The notes: generated by a model from the sequence alone, not told the origin. A stretch of 64,000 bases of DNA from Amycolatopsis sp. NBC_01488 (GCF_036227105.1 NZ_CP109434.1:3104001-3168000), one strand, 5' to 3'; positions 50,538 to 60,543 are shown, numbered from the stretch's first letter. Program-made: numbers and translations.

Positions 50538-51200
50538 GTGTCCGCAGAACCCCGTGAGTCGCTCGCGCAGATCCTCGGCGGCCGCCGGGGCGCGCTCGAC
50601 GCCAGCATCCCGCCCGCCGGCTTCGTCGTCGGCTGGCTCGCGGCCGGGCAGTCCATCGCGTGGGGCGCCGGCACCGCCATCGTCGTCGCCGTCGCGCTCG
50701 GGGTCTACCGGATCGTCCGCGGCGGGAAGGTCCGCGCGCTGGTCGTCAGCCTCGCCGCCGTCGTCGCGGCCGCGCTGATCGCCCTGCACACCGGCCGGGC
50801 CCAGGACTTCTTCCTGCTGCAGCTGATGTCCAATGTGGCCAGCGCGCTGCTCTGGGCGGCCAGCATCGTGGTCCGCTGGCCGCTGCTCGGCGTCGTCGTC
50901 GGACTGGTGCTCGGCCAGAAGACGCGCTGGCGCCGCGACCCCGTGCTGCTGAAGGCGTACTCGCGCGCCAGCTGGGTGTGGGTGTTCGGCCAGTACACGC
51001 TGCGCGTGGTGATCTACGGCCTGCTGTGGTGGTCCGGCCAGGTGATCGCGCTCGGCGTGGCCCGCACGGTGCTCTCGTGGCCGCTGGTCGCGCTGACCGT
51101 GGCGGTGAGCGGCTGGGTGCTCTACCGGGCGTTGCCCGCGGAACACCCCGGCCTGCGACTGGCCCCCGAAACCGGCCCGGACGACGTACCCAGGACATAA
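50538..51200 (+). CDS. DUF3159 family membrane protein
   Basis: A 220-residue integral membrane protein of DUF3159. About six helices, for example AGFVVGWLAAGQSIAWGAGT, VVSLAAVVAAALIALHTG and ALLWAASIVVRWPLLGVVVG. Conserved GRAQDFFLLQLMSN and KTRWRRDPVLLKAYSRASW are family hallmarks. Function unknown. GTG 50538; no strong Shine-Dalgarno. Terminator follows directly. Confidence 0.87.
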   Translation: MSAEPRESLAQILGGRRGALDASIPPAGFVVGWLAAGQSIAWGAGTAIVVAVALGVYRIVRGGKVRALVVSLAAVVAAALIALHTGRAQDFFLLQLMSNVASALLWAASIVVRWPLLGVVVGLVLGQKTRWRRDPVLLKAYSRASWVWVFGQYTLRVVIYGLLWWSGQVIALGVARTVLSWPLVALTVAVSGWVLYRALPAEHPGLRLAPETGPDDVPRT

Positions 51201-51203
51201 GGC

Positions 51204-51235
51204 GGCCCCCGGCGAGGGGGGAGGGTCCGGGGGCC
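51204..51235 (+). terminator. Terminator after the DUF3159 gene
   Basis: GGCCCCCGG (51204-51212) and CCGGGGGCC (51227-51235) form a perfect 9-bp stem with a 14-nt loop, four bases after the stop. Confidence 0.75.
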
Positions 51236-51308
51236 ACTGCCTACGTTACCCGGACTACCCGGGTTCAGTCGACGCTTTGACGTGTTCGCGCCGCGTTTCG
51301 CGGAAATT

Positions 51309-52265
51309 TTAGGGAAATACTGGTCTAGCCACCCCTTCGCCGAAGGCGTCCACGGCTGCGAGCCAGGCCGCCCCGAGCACCCCATCCGAGCTGGTCAGCA
51401 CCTCAAGACCGGCCAATCCACGGCGAACGAGGGCGCCGACCGGGCTCTTTCCGGTCAGCACCGAGCCCACGAGCACCACGGGGGTCGTTTCGCCGGGTTC
51501 GCGTGCGGCGAGGGCGTTGCGGACCAGAAGTTCCGCCGCGTGGGTGACGATTTCGCGCGCCGCGGGCTCGCCGGCGTCGTGCGCCGCGCTCACCAACGGC
51601 GCGAAGCGGGCGAGCCGGACCGGCGCCTCGGCGTTGGCCGCGGTGATCAACGCCCGCGACGCCGCGAGCCGCTCCGCGTCGGACCGGACGTCCACACCGG
51701 ACGGTCCGAGCGCGGCGGCGAGCACCGCCGACGGGAGTCCGGCCAGGGGAAGGCCGCGCCCGAGAGCCTCCAAAGTGGATCGGACGGCTTCGCGGCCCAG
51801 CCAGAACGCGGACCCTTCGTCGCCGAGCAGCCAGCCGTAGCCGCCCGCGGTGCCGGCCAGCCGGCGCTTGCGGATCCGGCCCGCGATGGAACCGGTGCCG
51901 GCGACGAGCACGGTGCCGTCCGGTGCCGACGTCGCGGACGCGTACGCCACTTCGGCGTCGGCGACCACCCGTACGCCGGTGAGTCCGATCCGCGCCCACG
52001 CCGCGTCGAATTCCGCCGCCACGCGCACGTCGCTGAGCTTGCTGACCCCGGCCATGCCGACGACGCACGCCCGCACCGCGCCCGGGTCGTGCGTGCCCAG
52101 CGCGTCGGTGATCGCGTCGGCGATCCGCCCCGCGGCGACCTCCGGCGCGTGCGCGTTGGGGTTGGCGCCTTCGCCGCGCCCGGTACCCAGGACGACGCCG
52201 GCGGCGTCGACCAGGGCAGCCCTGGTCGACGTGCCGCCGGCGTCGACGCCGATCGCGAAGCTCAC
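51309..52265 (-). CDS. nagK: N-acetylglucosamine kinase (BadF/BadG/BcrA ATPase family)
   Basis: A 318-residue sugar kinase of the ASKHA fold. PHOSPHATE 1 is AIGVDAGGTSTRAALVDAAG; VLVAGTGSIAGRI and GGYGWLLGDEGSAFWLGREA match the GlcNAc/MurNAc kinase branch. It would phosphorylate amino sugars from cell-wall or chitin turnover. GTG 52263-52265 overlaps the stop of the SIS gene by four bases. A partial DasR-like sequence (ACTGGTCTAG, 51319-51328) lies in its last codons. Confidence 0.83.
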   Translation of the reverse strand: MSFAIGVDAGGTSTRAALVDAAGVVLGTGRGEGANPNAHAPEVAAGRIADAITDALGTHDPGAVRACVVGMAGVSKLSDVRVAAEFDAAWARIGLTGVRVVADAEVAYASATSAPDGTVLVAGTGSIAGRIRKRRLAGTAGGYGWLLGDEGSAFWLGREAVRSTLEALGRGLPLAGLPSAVLAAALGPSGVDVRSDAERLAASRALITAANAEAPVRLARFAPLVSAAHDAGEPAAREIVTHAAELLVRNALAAREPGETTPVVLVGSVLTGKSPVGALVRRGLAGLEVLTSSDGVLGAAWLAAVDAFGEGVARPVFP

Positions 52266-53308
52266 CTGGTCTTGGTCACCTTCAGCAGGCCGCGCGGGCT
52301 GTCCGGGTCGCCGCCGCGGGCGAGCGACAGGCCGAGCGCGATCCGCTGGATCGGCAGGATCTCCAGGATCGGCGCCAGCTCTTCGACCGTCGGCGCGACG
52401 TCGATGCGCAGCGCCGCCGGCACCTCCGAGGCGGCCGAGCCGACCGCGAGCACGTCCGCGCCGCGCTTGCCGACGGCCTCGAGGACTTCGTGCATCGCCT
52501 GCCCGCCCTGCCCCTTGCTGGTCACCGCGAGCACGGCGGTCTCGCCGTCCACCGCCGCGACCGGGCCGTGCAGCAGGTCCGCGCCGCTGTACGCGCGAGC
52601 GGCCAGGTAGCTGGTCTCGGCGAGCTTGAGCGAGCCTTCGAGCGCGCTGGCGTAGGAGTAGCCGCGGCCGGTGGTGAGGACCCGGTCCACGAAGCGGTAC
52701 CGGTCGACCGCGCGCTGGACGCCCTCGGCGGCGCCGTCCAGGGTCTGCTGCGCCAGCTCGCCGATCTTCTCGGCGTCGGCCGCCTTGCCGCCGCGGACCG
52801 CGTCGATCAGCAGGTAGAGCGCCATCAGCGTCGCCGAGTACGTCTTGGTCGCGGCGACGGCCTTCTCGACGCCGGCGCCGATGTCGACGCCGAGCTCGGA
52901 CGCCGCCCGCAGCGGCGAGTCCGGGGTGTTGGTGACGGACACCGTCAGCGCGCCCTGGTGGCGCGCCGTTTCGGTGACCTCGATCAGGTCGGGCGAGCCA
53001 CCGCTCTGGCTGACCGTGACGAACAGCACGTCCCGCAGATCGGGCCGCGCGCCGTACAGCGTCGCCGTGGACGGGGAGACAAGACCAGCCGGAAGGCCGA
53101 GCAGTACCTCGATCAGGTACTTCGCGTACAACGCTGCGTGGTCACTCGACCCACGCGCCGCGAGCAAAGCGAAGCGCGGAGGCCGTTGTGAGATCTTTTC
53201 CGCCACCTCGGCGATTTCCGCCTGACGCGCGACCAGTCCGGCCAGGACGTCCGGCTGCTGGGCGATCTCCGCGGCCATGTGCTCGCCGGGCCGTTGTTCG
53301 GTCATCAT
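52262..53308 (-). CDS. SIS-domain glucosamine-6-phosphate deaminase/isomerase-like protein
   Basis: A 348-residue protein with two SIS domains, as in GlmS C-terminal halves and NagB-II/AgaS. FALLAARGSSDHAALYAKYL and VTVSQSGGSPDLIEVTE belong to SIS 1, RGYSYASALEGSLKLAETSY to SIS 2. No glutaminase domain, so it should deaminate or isomerise GlcN-6-P rather than synthesise it. With NagK it forms an amino-sugar catabolic pair. GGAGAGG lies before the ATG pair at 53308/53305; a further in-frame ATG at 53329 is less likely. Confidence 0.85.
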   Translation of the reverse strand: MMTEQRPGEHMAAEIAQQPDVLAGLVARQAEIAEVAEKISQRPPRFALLAARGSSDHAALYAKYLIEVLLGLPAGLVSPSTATLYGARPDLRDVLFVTVSQSGGSPDLIEVTETARHQGALTVSVTNTPDSPLRAASELGVDIGAGVEKAVAATKTYSATLMALYLLIDAVRGGKAADAEKIGELAQQTLDGAAEGVQRAVDRYRFVDRVLTTGRGYSYASALEGSLKLAETSYLAARAYSGADLLHGPVAAVDGETAVLAVTSKGQGGQAMHEVLEAVGKRGADVLAVGSAASEVPAALRIDVAPTVEELAPILEILPIQRIALGLSLARGGDPDSPRGLLKVTKTR

Positions 53309-53355
53309 TTTCCTCTCCACCTCCGGCATTATGTACCGGACTCAGGCGGCGTCGG

Positions 53356-53371
53356 TCAGGTCTAGACCAAT
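53356..53371. promoter_or_regulatory. DasR operator (dre site)
   Basis: TCAGGTCTAGACCAAT matches the DasR consensus ACTGGTCTAGACCACT at 12 of 16 positions, with a perfect GGTCTAGACC core (53359-53368). It lies between the divergent SIS gene and dasR, so DasR should control both. Confidence 0.82.
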
Positions 53372-53456
53372 GTTAGTGGGGCGGCGCGTTTGGGGAAAAG
53401 GGTACGTTTCTTACGGGGACGTGGCGTGCGATGAGGGAAGACATAGGGAGTCGGGC

Positions 53457-54212
53457 ATGTTGGAGACCACCACCACGGGCGAGGCGGCCGCCGTCGCCGG
53501 GATGCGCGGGCAGCGCGAGCCCAAGTACTGGGCGCTGAAACAGCACCTCCTCGACCTCCTGGACGTGCTGCCGCCGGGGTCGCCGATCCCGACCGAACGC
53601 GCGCTCGCCGGGGAGTTCACGGTCTCCCGCACCACCGTGCGCCAGGCGCTGGCCGACCTGACCGCCGAGGGCCGCCTGCACCGCGTGCAGGGCAAAGGCA
53701 CCTTCGCGGCCGAGCCGAAGCTCGCGCAGCGGCTGCAGCTGTCGTCCTACACCGAGGACATGCGCCGGCAGGGCCTGAAGCCGTCTTCGAAGCTGCTGGA
53801 GCTCGAGGAGCTGCCGGCCGAGGGCGACCTCGCGAAACTGCTCGGAATCCGTTCTGGCGCGAAAATCCTTCGCCTTCGACGGCTTCGACTGGCGGACTCG
53901 CAGCCGATGGCGCTCGAGACTTCGCACCTGCCGGCCGGCCGATTCCGCGGGCTGCGCAAGCACGTCTCGGCGGGCGGTTCGTTGTACGCCGTTCTCCGCG
54001 AGCACTACGGCGTGGAACTGGAACGCGCCGAAGAGTCGATCGAGACGTCGCTCGCCGGTCCGGAAGAGGCGGAAATGCTCGGCGCCGACGTCGGCATGCC
54101 GGTGCTCCGGCTGACCCGGCACTCGTTCGCCACGGACGGCAAGCCGGTCGAGTACGCCCGCTCGGTCTACCGCGGCGACCGGTACAAGTTCGTCACGACG
54201 CTGATGCCGTGA
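53457..54212 (+). CDS. dasR: GntR/HutC-family regulator, DasR orthologue
   Basis: A 251-residue HutC-type GntR protein. Winged helix: PKYWALKQHLLDLLDVLPPG, TERALAGEFTVSRTTVRQAL and GRLHRVQGKGTFAAEPKLAQ. The effector domain has LQLSSYTEDMRRQGLKPSS, LETSHLPAGRF and VEYARSVYRGDRYKF, which match Streptomyces DasR closely. DasR responds to GlcN-6-P and links chitin/GlcNAc use to development and antibiotics. The adjacent dre site and nag genes support orthology. ATG 53457. Confidence 0.85.
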   Translation: MLETTTTGEAAAVAGMRGQREPKYWALKQHLLDLLDVLPPGSPIPTERALAGEFTVSRTTVRQALADLTAEGRLHRVQGKGTFAAEPKLAQRLQLSSYTEDMRRQGLKPSSKLLELEELPAEGDLAKLLGIRSGAKILRLRRLRLADSQPMALETSHLPAGRFRGLRKHVSAGGSLYAVLREHYGVELERAEESIETSLAGPEEAEMLGADVGMPVLRLTRHSFATDGKPVEYARSVYRGDRYKFVTTLMP

Positions 54213-54254
54213 CCCGCTGTTGACGGCGGTCTCCGCGAACGGTGGAGTAAGCAG

Positions 54255-55787
54255 GTGACTGCCACCGAAGACACCGGGATCCGCTGGGGGACGCACGCCG
54301 CCCGCGGCGTGCTGGCCACCACGATCCTCGGGTCGGGCATGGCGATGCTCGACGGCACCATCGTCAACGTCGCCCTGCCCCGCATCGGCGCCGAGCTGAA
54401 CGCCTCCGTCGCCGGCCTCCAGTGGATCCTCGACGGCTACCTGCTGGCGCTCGCCGCGCTCATCCTGGTCGCCGGCTCCCTCGGTGACCGCTACGGGCGG
54501 CGCCGCATGTACCTCATCGGCGTCGTCTGGTTCGGCGTCGCCTCCGGGCTGTGCGCCGCCGCCGTGTCGACCGAGATGCTGGTCGCGATGCGGATCCTGC
54601 AGGGCGTCGGCGGGGCGCTGCTGACGCCGGGGTCGCTCGCGATCCTCCAGTCGTCCTTCGCGCACGACGCGCGCGCCCGCGCGATCGGCGCCTGGTCCGG
54701 CCTCGGCGGCATCGCCGCGGCCGCCGGCCCGCTGCTCGGGGGCTTCCTCGTCCAGGTCTGGTCGTGGCGGCTCGCGTTCCTGATCAACGTCCCGATCGCG
54801 CTGGTCGTCGTGCTGATGGCCCGGAAGTTCGTGCCCGAGTCCCGCGACCCGGACGCGACCGGGCACCCGGACTTCGGTGCTGCCGCGCTCGGCGCGATCG
54901 GCCTCGCCGGGGTCACCGGCGCGCTGGTGGAGGCGCCCGGACGCGGCATCGGCGACCCGATCGTGCTGGTCGCGGGCCTGCTGGGGATCGCGGGACTGGC
55001 CGCGTTCGTCATCGTCCAGCACCGCTCGCGCGAGCCGCTCGTGCCGCCGTCGCTGTTCCGCGACCGGACGTTCACGCTCTCGAACGCCCTGACGTTCGTC
55101 GTCTACGCGGCGCTCGGCGGCGTGATGATGCTGCTGGTCATGCAGCTGCAGGTGTCGTTGCACTACTCGCCGACGGCGTCCGGCCTGGCCGGGCTGCCGC
55201 TCACGGTGATCATGCTGCTGCTGTCCGGGCGTTCGGGGGCGCTGGCCCAGCGCATCGGCCCGCGGACGCAGCTGGTGGTCGGTCCGATCGTCGTCGGCAT
55301 CGGGATGCTGCTGATGCTGCGCATCGCGCCCGGCGCGTCCTACCTCGGCACGGTGCTGCCCGCGGTCGTCGTGTTCGGGCTCGGCCTGGCGACGGTCGTC
55401 GCCCCGGTGACCGCGACGGTGCTCGCCGCGGCCCCGGACCGCTACGCCGGTGTCGCGTCCGGCGTCAACAACGCCATCGCGCGCTCCGGTGGGCTCTTGG
55501 CGGTGGCGGTGCTGCCCGCCGCGGCCGGCCTGACCGGCGAGGCGTACGCCGACCCGGTGGCGCTCACCGCGGGCTGGCGGACGGCGCTGGTCATCTGCGC
55601 CGCGCTGGCCATCGTCGGCGGCCTGATCGCGCTGGGCATCCACAACGGCGTGCTCGAACCGCCGTCGGAGGCACCGGCGCCGGATTCGGCCGCGGACGAG
55701 TCCCCGCACCTGGGCGAGTGCTACCACTGCGGCGTCGAGGGCCCGCCGACGCACGTGCGCCGCGGGACCCCGGTCGCCGGCGCCTAG
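54255..55787 (+). CDS. MFS drug exporter, DHA2 (14-TM) family
   Basis: A 510-residue 14-helix transporter of the EmrB/QacA type. Motif A GSLGDRYGRRRMYLIG, motif C-like region SGLGGIAAAAGPLLGGFLV, and FLINVPIALVVVLMARKFVP are seen. The last about 40 residues are soluble and end with GECYHCGVEGPPTHVRRG, a CxxC/His knuckle not usual in this family. Export of a drug or metabolite by proton antiport is expected. GTG 54255. Its stop overlaps the convergent dehydratase stop by three bases. Confidence 0.9.
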   Translation: MTATEDTGIRWGTHAARGVLATTILGSGMAMLDGTIVNVALPRIGAELNASVAGLQWILDGYLLALAALILVAGSLGDRYGRRRMYLIGVVWFGVASGLCAAAVSTEMLVAMRILQGVGGALLTPGSLAILQSSFAHDARARAIGAWSGLGGIAAAAGPLLGGFLVQVWSWRLAFLINVPIALVVVLMARKFVPESRDPDATGHPDFGAAALGAIGLAGVTGALVEAPGRGIGDPIVLVAGLLGIAGLAAFVIVQHRSREPLVPPSLFRDRTFTLSNALTFVVYAALGGVMMLLVMQLQVSLHYSPTASGLAGLPLTVIMLLLSGRSGALAQRIGPRTQLVVGPIVVGIGMLLMLRIAPGASYLGTVLPAVVVFGLGLATVVAPVTATVLAAAPDRYAGVASGVNNAIARSGGLLAVAVLPAAAGLTGEAYADPVALTAGWRTALVICAALAIVGGLIALGIHNGVLEPPSEAPAPDSAADESPHLGECYHCGVEGPPTHVRRGTPVAGA

Positions 55788-56734
55788 CCCGCGAGGATCT
55801 CGGCGAACAGCGCCGGGTCGGCGTTGCCGCCCGAGACGATGGCGACCGTGCGCCCGGCGGGCAGCTCCCCGGCGTGGAACAGGTACGCCGCCGTCGCCAC
55901 CGCGCCGCTGGGCTCGGCGACCAGACGGGCCTTCCGGGCGAGGGTGCGCATGGCCTCGCGGATCTCGTCCTCGGTGACCGTGACCATCGCGTCGACGACC
56001 TCCCGCAGGTGCGCGAAGGTCAGCTCGGACGGCTGAGCGCGCAGGCCGTCGGCGATCGTGCGGGCGCGGTCGGCCTGCGGCCAGTCGACCTGGCGGCCGA
56101 GGCGCAGCCCCTCGGTCGTGTCGCCGGCCAGCGCGGGCTCGACGCCGATGACCTTCGCGCGCGGCGCGCGAGCCTTGATCGCGGTGCCGACGCCGGAGGC
56201 CAGCCCGCCGCCGCTGACCGGTACCAGCACGACCTCGACGTCGGGGAGGTCCTCGGCGATCTCGAGACCCGCGGTGCCCTGCCCGGCGATGATGGCCGCG
56301 TCGTCGTAGGGCGGGATGAGGGTCAGCCCGCGTTCGGCGGCCAGTTCGTGCGCTTTGCCCTCGTGTTCGCCGATCGGCACCTCGATCACCTCGGCGCCGT
56401 ACCCGCGGGTGGCCTCCACCTTGATCCGCGGCGCGACGTCCGGCACGACGATCACCGCGGGCACGCCGTACTGCTGCGCGGCGTAGGCGACTGCCTGCGC
56501 GTGGTTGCCGCTCGAGTACGCGATGACCCCGCGGGAGCGGCTTTCGTCGTCGAGCGCGGCGATCGCGTTGAACGCGCCGCGTACCTTGAACGCGCCGACC
56601 GGTTGCAGATTTTCGGGTTTGAGCCACAGGGTTCCGCGGGGATCCCAGGTCTGGAGCAACAAGGGTGTGTGCACGGCGACACCCTGGACGCGCTTCGTCG
56701 CCGCCTCGATGTCGGATATCGTCACCAGTTCCAT
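55784..56734 (-). CDS. Threonine/serine dehydratase (PLP fold type II)
   Basis: A 316-residue PLP enzyme. The Schiff-base lysine is Lys50 in PVGAFKVRGAFNAI, the substrate loop is AYSSGNHAQAVAYAA, and the phosphate loop is VPVSGGGLASGVGTAI. The lack of a C-terminal ACT domain points to a catabolic threonine/serine dehydratase or serine racemase-like enzyme, not feedback-regulated IlvA. An operator-like repeat lies upstream. Confidence 0.88.
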   Translation of the reverse strand: MELVTISDIEAATKRVQGVAVHTPLLLQTWDPRGTLWLKPENLQPVGAFKVRGAFNAIAALDDESRSRGVIAYSSGNHAQAVAYAAQQYGVPAVIVVPDVAPRIKVEATRGYGAEVIEVPIGEHEGKAHELAAERGLTLIPPYDDAAIIAGQGTAGLEIAEDLPDVEVVLVPVSGGGLASGVGTAIKARAPRAKVIGVEPALAGDTTEGLRLGRQVDWPQADRARTIADGLRAQPSELTFAHLREVVDAMVTVTEDEIREAMRTLARKARLVAEPSGAVATAAYLFHAGELPAGRTVAIVSGGNADPALFAEILAG

Positions 56735-56766
56735 GTGCCGAGTATGTCAAGAAAGTGTTCGATCAG

Positions 56767-56787
56767 CACTGTCTATTATGGACAGTG
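56767..56787. promoter_or_regulatory. Inverted repeat in the dehydratase upstream region
   Basis: CACTGTC (56767-56773) and GACAGTG (56781-56787) flank TATTATG, an A/T-rich centre that could be a -10 box on either strand. It lies 33 bp upstream of the dehydratase start and 94 bp before the plus-strand membrane protein gene, so it could be an operator for either. Which regulator binds is unknown. Confidence 0.6.
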
Positions 56788-56880
56788 TGAGTGGTCCTCC
56801 TCACGTCGTGGCAACGTGGGGAGTTCCTCGCGCGCCCTAGACGTTGGACAGGGGAGAAGACTTACTACCGGATCGGGATC

Positions 56881-57612
56881 ATGAGCAAGGAGAACGCAGC
56901 GGCTTCCGAAGCGAAGGAAGAGAAGTCAGGCCTGAGGATCGCGCAGGTCCTGGCGACGGCGCTCGCGGCGGTGACCGCGGCGCTGCTGGGGTCGACGCTC
57001 GGCGTGGCGGGCACCGTGGTCGGGGCCGGCGTGGCGAGCGTGGTGTCGACGGTCGGCGGTGAGCTCTACCTGCGCTCGTTGCAGCGCACCCGCGAGGCGG
57101 CGCTCAAGGCGCGTCAGCTGGCGACGTCCGGGATCCGGCGGCGGGGTCACGCCGGGCCGGAGGTGCCGATCACCGACCAGCCGACGGTGCAGCTGGCCAA
57201 GCCGCCGGAGGAACCTTCGCGGTTGTCCGCGCGGCTGCGGAAGCTGCGCTGGCCGTTGATCATCGGGACGAGCGTGGTGGCGTTCGCGGTGGCGATCCTG
57301 GCGGTGGTCGGCGTCGACGCGGCCACCGGCGGCAAGGTGGCGGGCGGCACGGGCGCGAGCATCGGCAAGATCTTCGGCGGCGGTTCGGGGGGCACGGATC
57401 CGGCACCGTCGACCACACCCACCACCAGCACGAACGACACGCAGGTGTCCCCGAGCGAGACCCCGTCGACGACCACGGAGACGACCACCCCGCCGACGAC
57501 GTCGAGCGGGTCGCCGTCGACGACATCGACAACACCCAGCACCACGGCCCAGCAGCCGACGACGTCAGCCCCGGCGACCAGCCAGGGCGCGGTGACCACC
57601 CCGACCCCGTGA
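56881..57612 (+). CDS. Membrane-anchored protein with Thr/Pro/Ser-rich tail
   Basis: A 243-residue protein. First hydrophobic region (IAQVLATALAAVTAALLGST, about 20-60) is amphipathic and glycine-rich; a second clear helix is PLIIGTSVVAFAVAILAVVG (about 125-144). The last about 65 residues are almost only T, P, S and Q (PSETPSTTTETTTPPTTSS), typical of exposed, possibly glycosylated stalks. No known domain. ATG 56881 follows a region starting with the 56767 inverted repeat. Confidence 0.72.
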   Translation: MSKENAAASEAKEEKSGLRIAQVLATALAAVTAALLGSTLGVAGTVVGAGVASVVSTVGGELYLRSLQRTREAALKARQLATSGIRRRGHAGPEVPITDQPTVQLAKPPEEPSRLSARLRKLRWPLIIGTSVVAFAVAILAVVGVDAATGGKVAGGTGASIGKIFGGGSGGTDPAPSTTPTTSTNDTQVSPSETPSTTTETTTPPTTSSGSPSTTSTTPSTTAQQPTTSAPATSQGAVTTPTP

Positions 57613-57618
57613 CGTCGG

Positions 57619-58278
57619 TCAGGGGAGCCGGGAGCGGAGCGCGCGGGCGGCGGCCTCGGGGTCCTCGGCTTCGGTGATCGCCCGGACCACCACGATCCGC
57701 GACGCGCCCGCGTCGAGGACCTCCGGGAGCCGCGAACCGTCGATGCCGCCGATCGCGAACCACGGCCGTGACGGCGCGGCCGCAGCCGTCGCGCGGACCA
57801 GGTCCAGCCCCGGCGCCGACCGGCCCGGCTTCGTCGGTGTCGGCCAGCACGGCCCGGTGCAGAAGTAGTCCACGCCCGGCTCCGACGCCGCCGCCGTGGC
57901 CTGCGGAACCGAGTGCGTCGAGCGCCCGATGACCACGTCGTCGCCGAGGATTCGCCGGGCCAAGGTCACCGGGATGTCGTCCTGGCCCAGGTGGAGCACG
58001 TCCGCGCCGACCGCCAGCGCCACGTCCGCGCGGTCGTTCACCGACAGCAACGCCCCGTGCCGGGCGCACGCCTCGGCCAGCACCTCCAGCGCCGCGATCT
58101 CGCCCGCGGCTTCCAACGCGCCGGTCTTGTCGCGCAGCTGGATGATGTCGACGCCGCCGGCCAGGGCCGCGTCGGCGAACGCGGCCAGGTCGCCGCGGGT
58201 CGTGCGGGCGTCCGTGCACAGGTACAGGCGCGCGCTGTCGAGGCGGGCGCGGATCTTGTCACCGGAGAGGGCGGGCAT
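57619..58278 (-). CDS. thiE: Thiamine-phosphate synthase ThiE
   Basis: A 219-residue TIM barrel that joins HMP-PP and the thiazole phosphate to thiamine phosphate. [50 protein letters not shown] and [12 protein letters not shown] are ThiE motifs; the phosphate loop is [20 protein letters not shown]. Divergent from the TPP-riboswitch-controlled thiOSG genes. Confidence 0.95.
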   Translation of the reverse strand: MPALSGDKIRARLDSARLYLCTDARTTRGDLAAFADAALAGGVDIIQLRDKTGALEAAGEIAALEVLAEACARHGALLSVNDRADVALAVGADVLHLGQDDIPVTLARRILGDDVVIGRSTHSVPQATAAASEPGVDYFCTGPCWPTPTKPGRSAPGLDLVRATAAAAPSRPWFAIGGIDGSRLPEVLDAGASRIVVVRAITEAEDPEAAARALRSRLP

Positions 58279-58317
58279 AGCGGCGACCGTACCCCGCGAG
58301 TTAAGGTGGATGGGTCC

Positions 58318-58402
58318 GCACGGGAGCCCGAGGACGGGCTGAGAGGGAGCTGCCGCTCCGACCGTGGAACCTGATCCGGGTCATGCCGGCGCAGGGAGCG
58401 TG
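58318..58402 (+). ncRNA. TPP riboswitch (THI element)
   Basis: The conserved TPP aptamer elements are present in order: GGGAGCCCG, GGGCTGAGAGGG, CTCCGACCG, then GAACCTGATCCGGGTCATG and CCGGCGCAGGGAG. CACG (58319-58322) pairs with CGTG (58399-58402) as P1. A -10 box TAAGGT lies at 58302-58307. The last GGGAG could double as the thiO Shine-Dalgarno, so ligand binding may block translation of thiO. Confidence 0.95.
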
Positions 58403-58408
58403 ATTCCC

Positions 58409-59484
58409 ATGACGAACACCCTGGCCGTCGTCGGTGGCGGCGTGATCGGCCTGTCCGCCGCGTGGCGCGCCGCCGCGCGAGGCCACGCGGTCACCCTCCA
58501 CGACCCCGAACCCGTCCGCGGCGGCGCGTCCTGGCTGGCCGGCGGCATGCTCGCCCCGGTCACCGAGGCCTGGCCCGGCGAGGAAGACGTCCTCCGCCTC
58601 GGTGAGGAGTCGCTGCGCCGCTGGCCCGGCTTCGCGAGCGACCTCGCGCAGGAGGGTGTCGACCCCGGGCTGGCCGAGCACGGGACGCTCGTCGTCGCGT
58701 TCGACAGCGCCGACGCCGGCTACCTCGACATCCTCGCCGGGCACCTGCACACGCTCGGCCGCGCGGCCGAGCGGCTCACCGGGCGGGCGGCCAAGCGGCT
58801 CGAACCGGGGATCGGATCCGTCCGAAGTGGACTCCACGTGCCCGGCGACCTGGCCGTGGACAACCGGAAGCTGCTCAACGCGCTGTACGCCGCCTGCGTC
58901 AACCACGACGTCCGGTTCGTCCGGGAACGCGTGGAACAACCCCCGGCCGCCGACGCCGTCGTGCTCGCCGCCGGCGCCTGGACCGGACGGCTGCACCCGC
59001 AGCTCGCCGACGCCGTCCGCCCGCTCAAGGGCGAGATCCTGCGTCTCAAGCCCCGGCGCGGCTGCCTGCCGCCGCCGACGCACACCGTGCGGGCCGTCGT
59101 CGAAGGCCGGCCGATCTACCTCGTCCCGCGCGGCGACCAGGAGCTGGTCCTCGGCGCGACGCAGTACGAAGCGGGTTTCGACCAGGCCGTCACCGCGCGC
59201 GGCGTGCGTGAGCTCATCGAGGGCGCCGAACGCGTCTTCCCCGCGATCACCGAGTACGAGCTGGCCGAGACCGCCGCGGGCCTGCGCGCCGGCAGCCGGG
59301 ACGTGCTGCCGTACGTCGGCGTCCTGGACGACGGCGTCTTCGCCGCGACCGGGCACCACCGCAACGGCCTGCTGATGGCTCCCGTGACCGCGGACGCCGT
59401 CCTCGCCTGGCTCGAGGGTGAGAAGCCGCCGGAAGGCATCGAAGCGGCTTCGCCCGCCCGCCTGCACCAGAAGGAGCACGTGTG

Positions 59485-59485
<1 letters not shown>
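58409..59485 (+). CDS. thiO: Glycine oxidase ThiO
   Basis: A 358-residue FAD enzyme that makes dehydroglycine for thiazole synthesis. FAD fingerprint TLAVVGGGVIGLSAAWRAA, then GASWLAGGMLAPVTEAWP and a C-terminal FAATGHHRNGLLMAPVTAD; LKGEILRLKPRRGC is also family-typical. Its ATG is seven bases after the riboswitch. Its stop overlaps the thiS ATG by one base. Confidence 0.95.
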
Positions 59486-60454
<969 letters not shown>

Positions 60455-60543
60455 CCTTAACGCCGAACGTGCACCGCGAACCCGTAAGGTGGACGGCACT
60501 TTCCGGCGCATCCGCGGCGGGGCCAGGGCAGAAGGAGCCAGCC

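Noticed and set aside
51319..51328. Third DasR site inside the end of nagK
   Set aside because: Only the left half (ACTGGTCTAG) matches; the right half is shifted by one base and lies in coding sequence.
55784..55787. Overlapping convergent stops of the MFS and dehydratase genes as a regulatory feature
   Set aside because: Short tail-to-tail overlaps are common in compact actinobacterial genomes and nothing else supports a role.
53373..56750. Very long open frames on the strand opposite to real genes (for example here, 42483-44990, 35759-37906 and 39092-41253)
   Set aside because: Their products are Arg/Gly/Pro/Val-rich shadows created by third-position GC bias; the opposite-strand proteins have recognisable domains.
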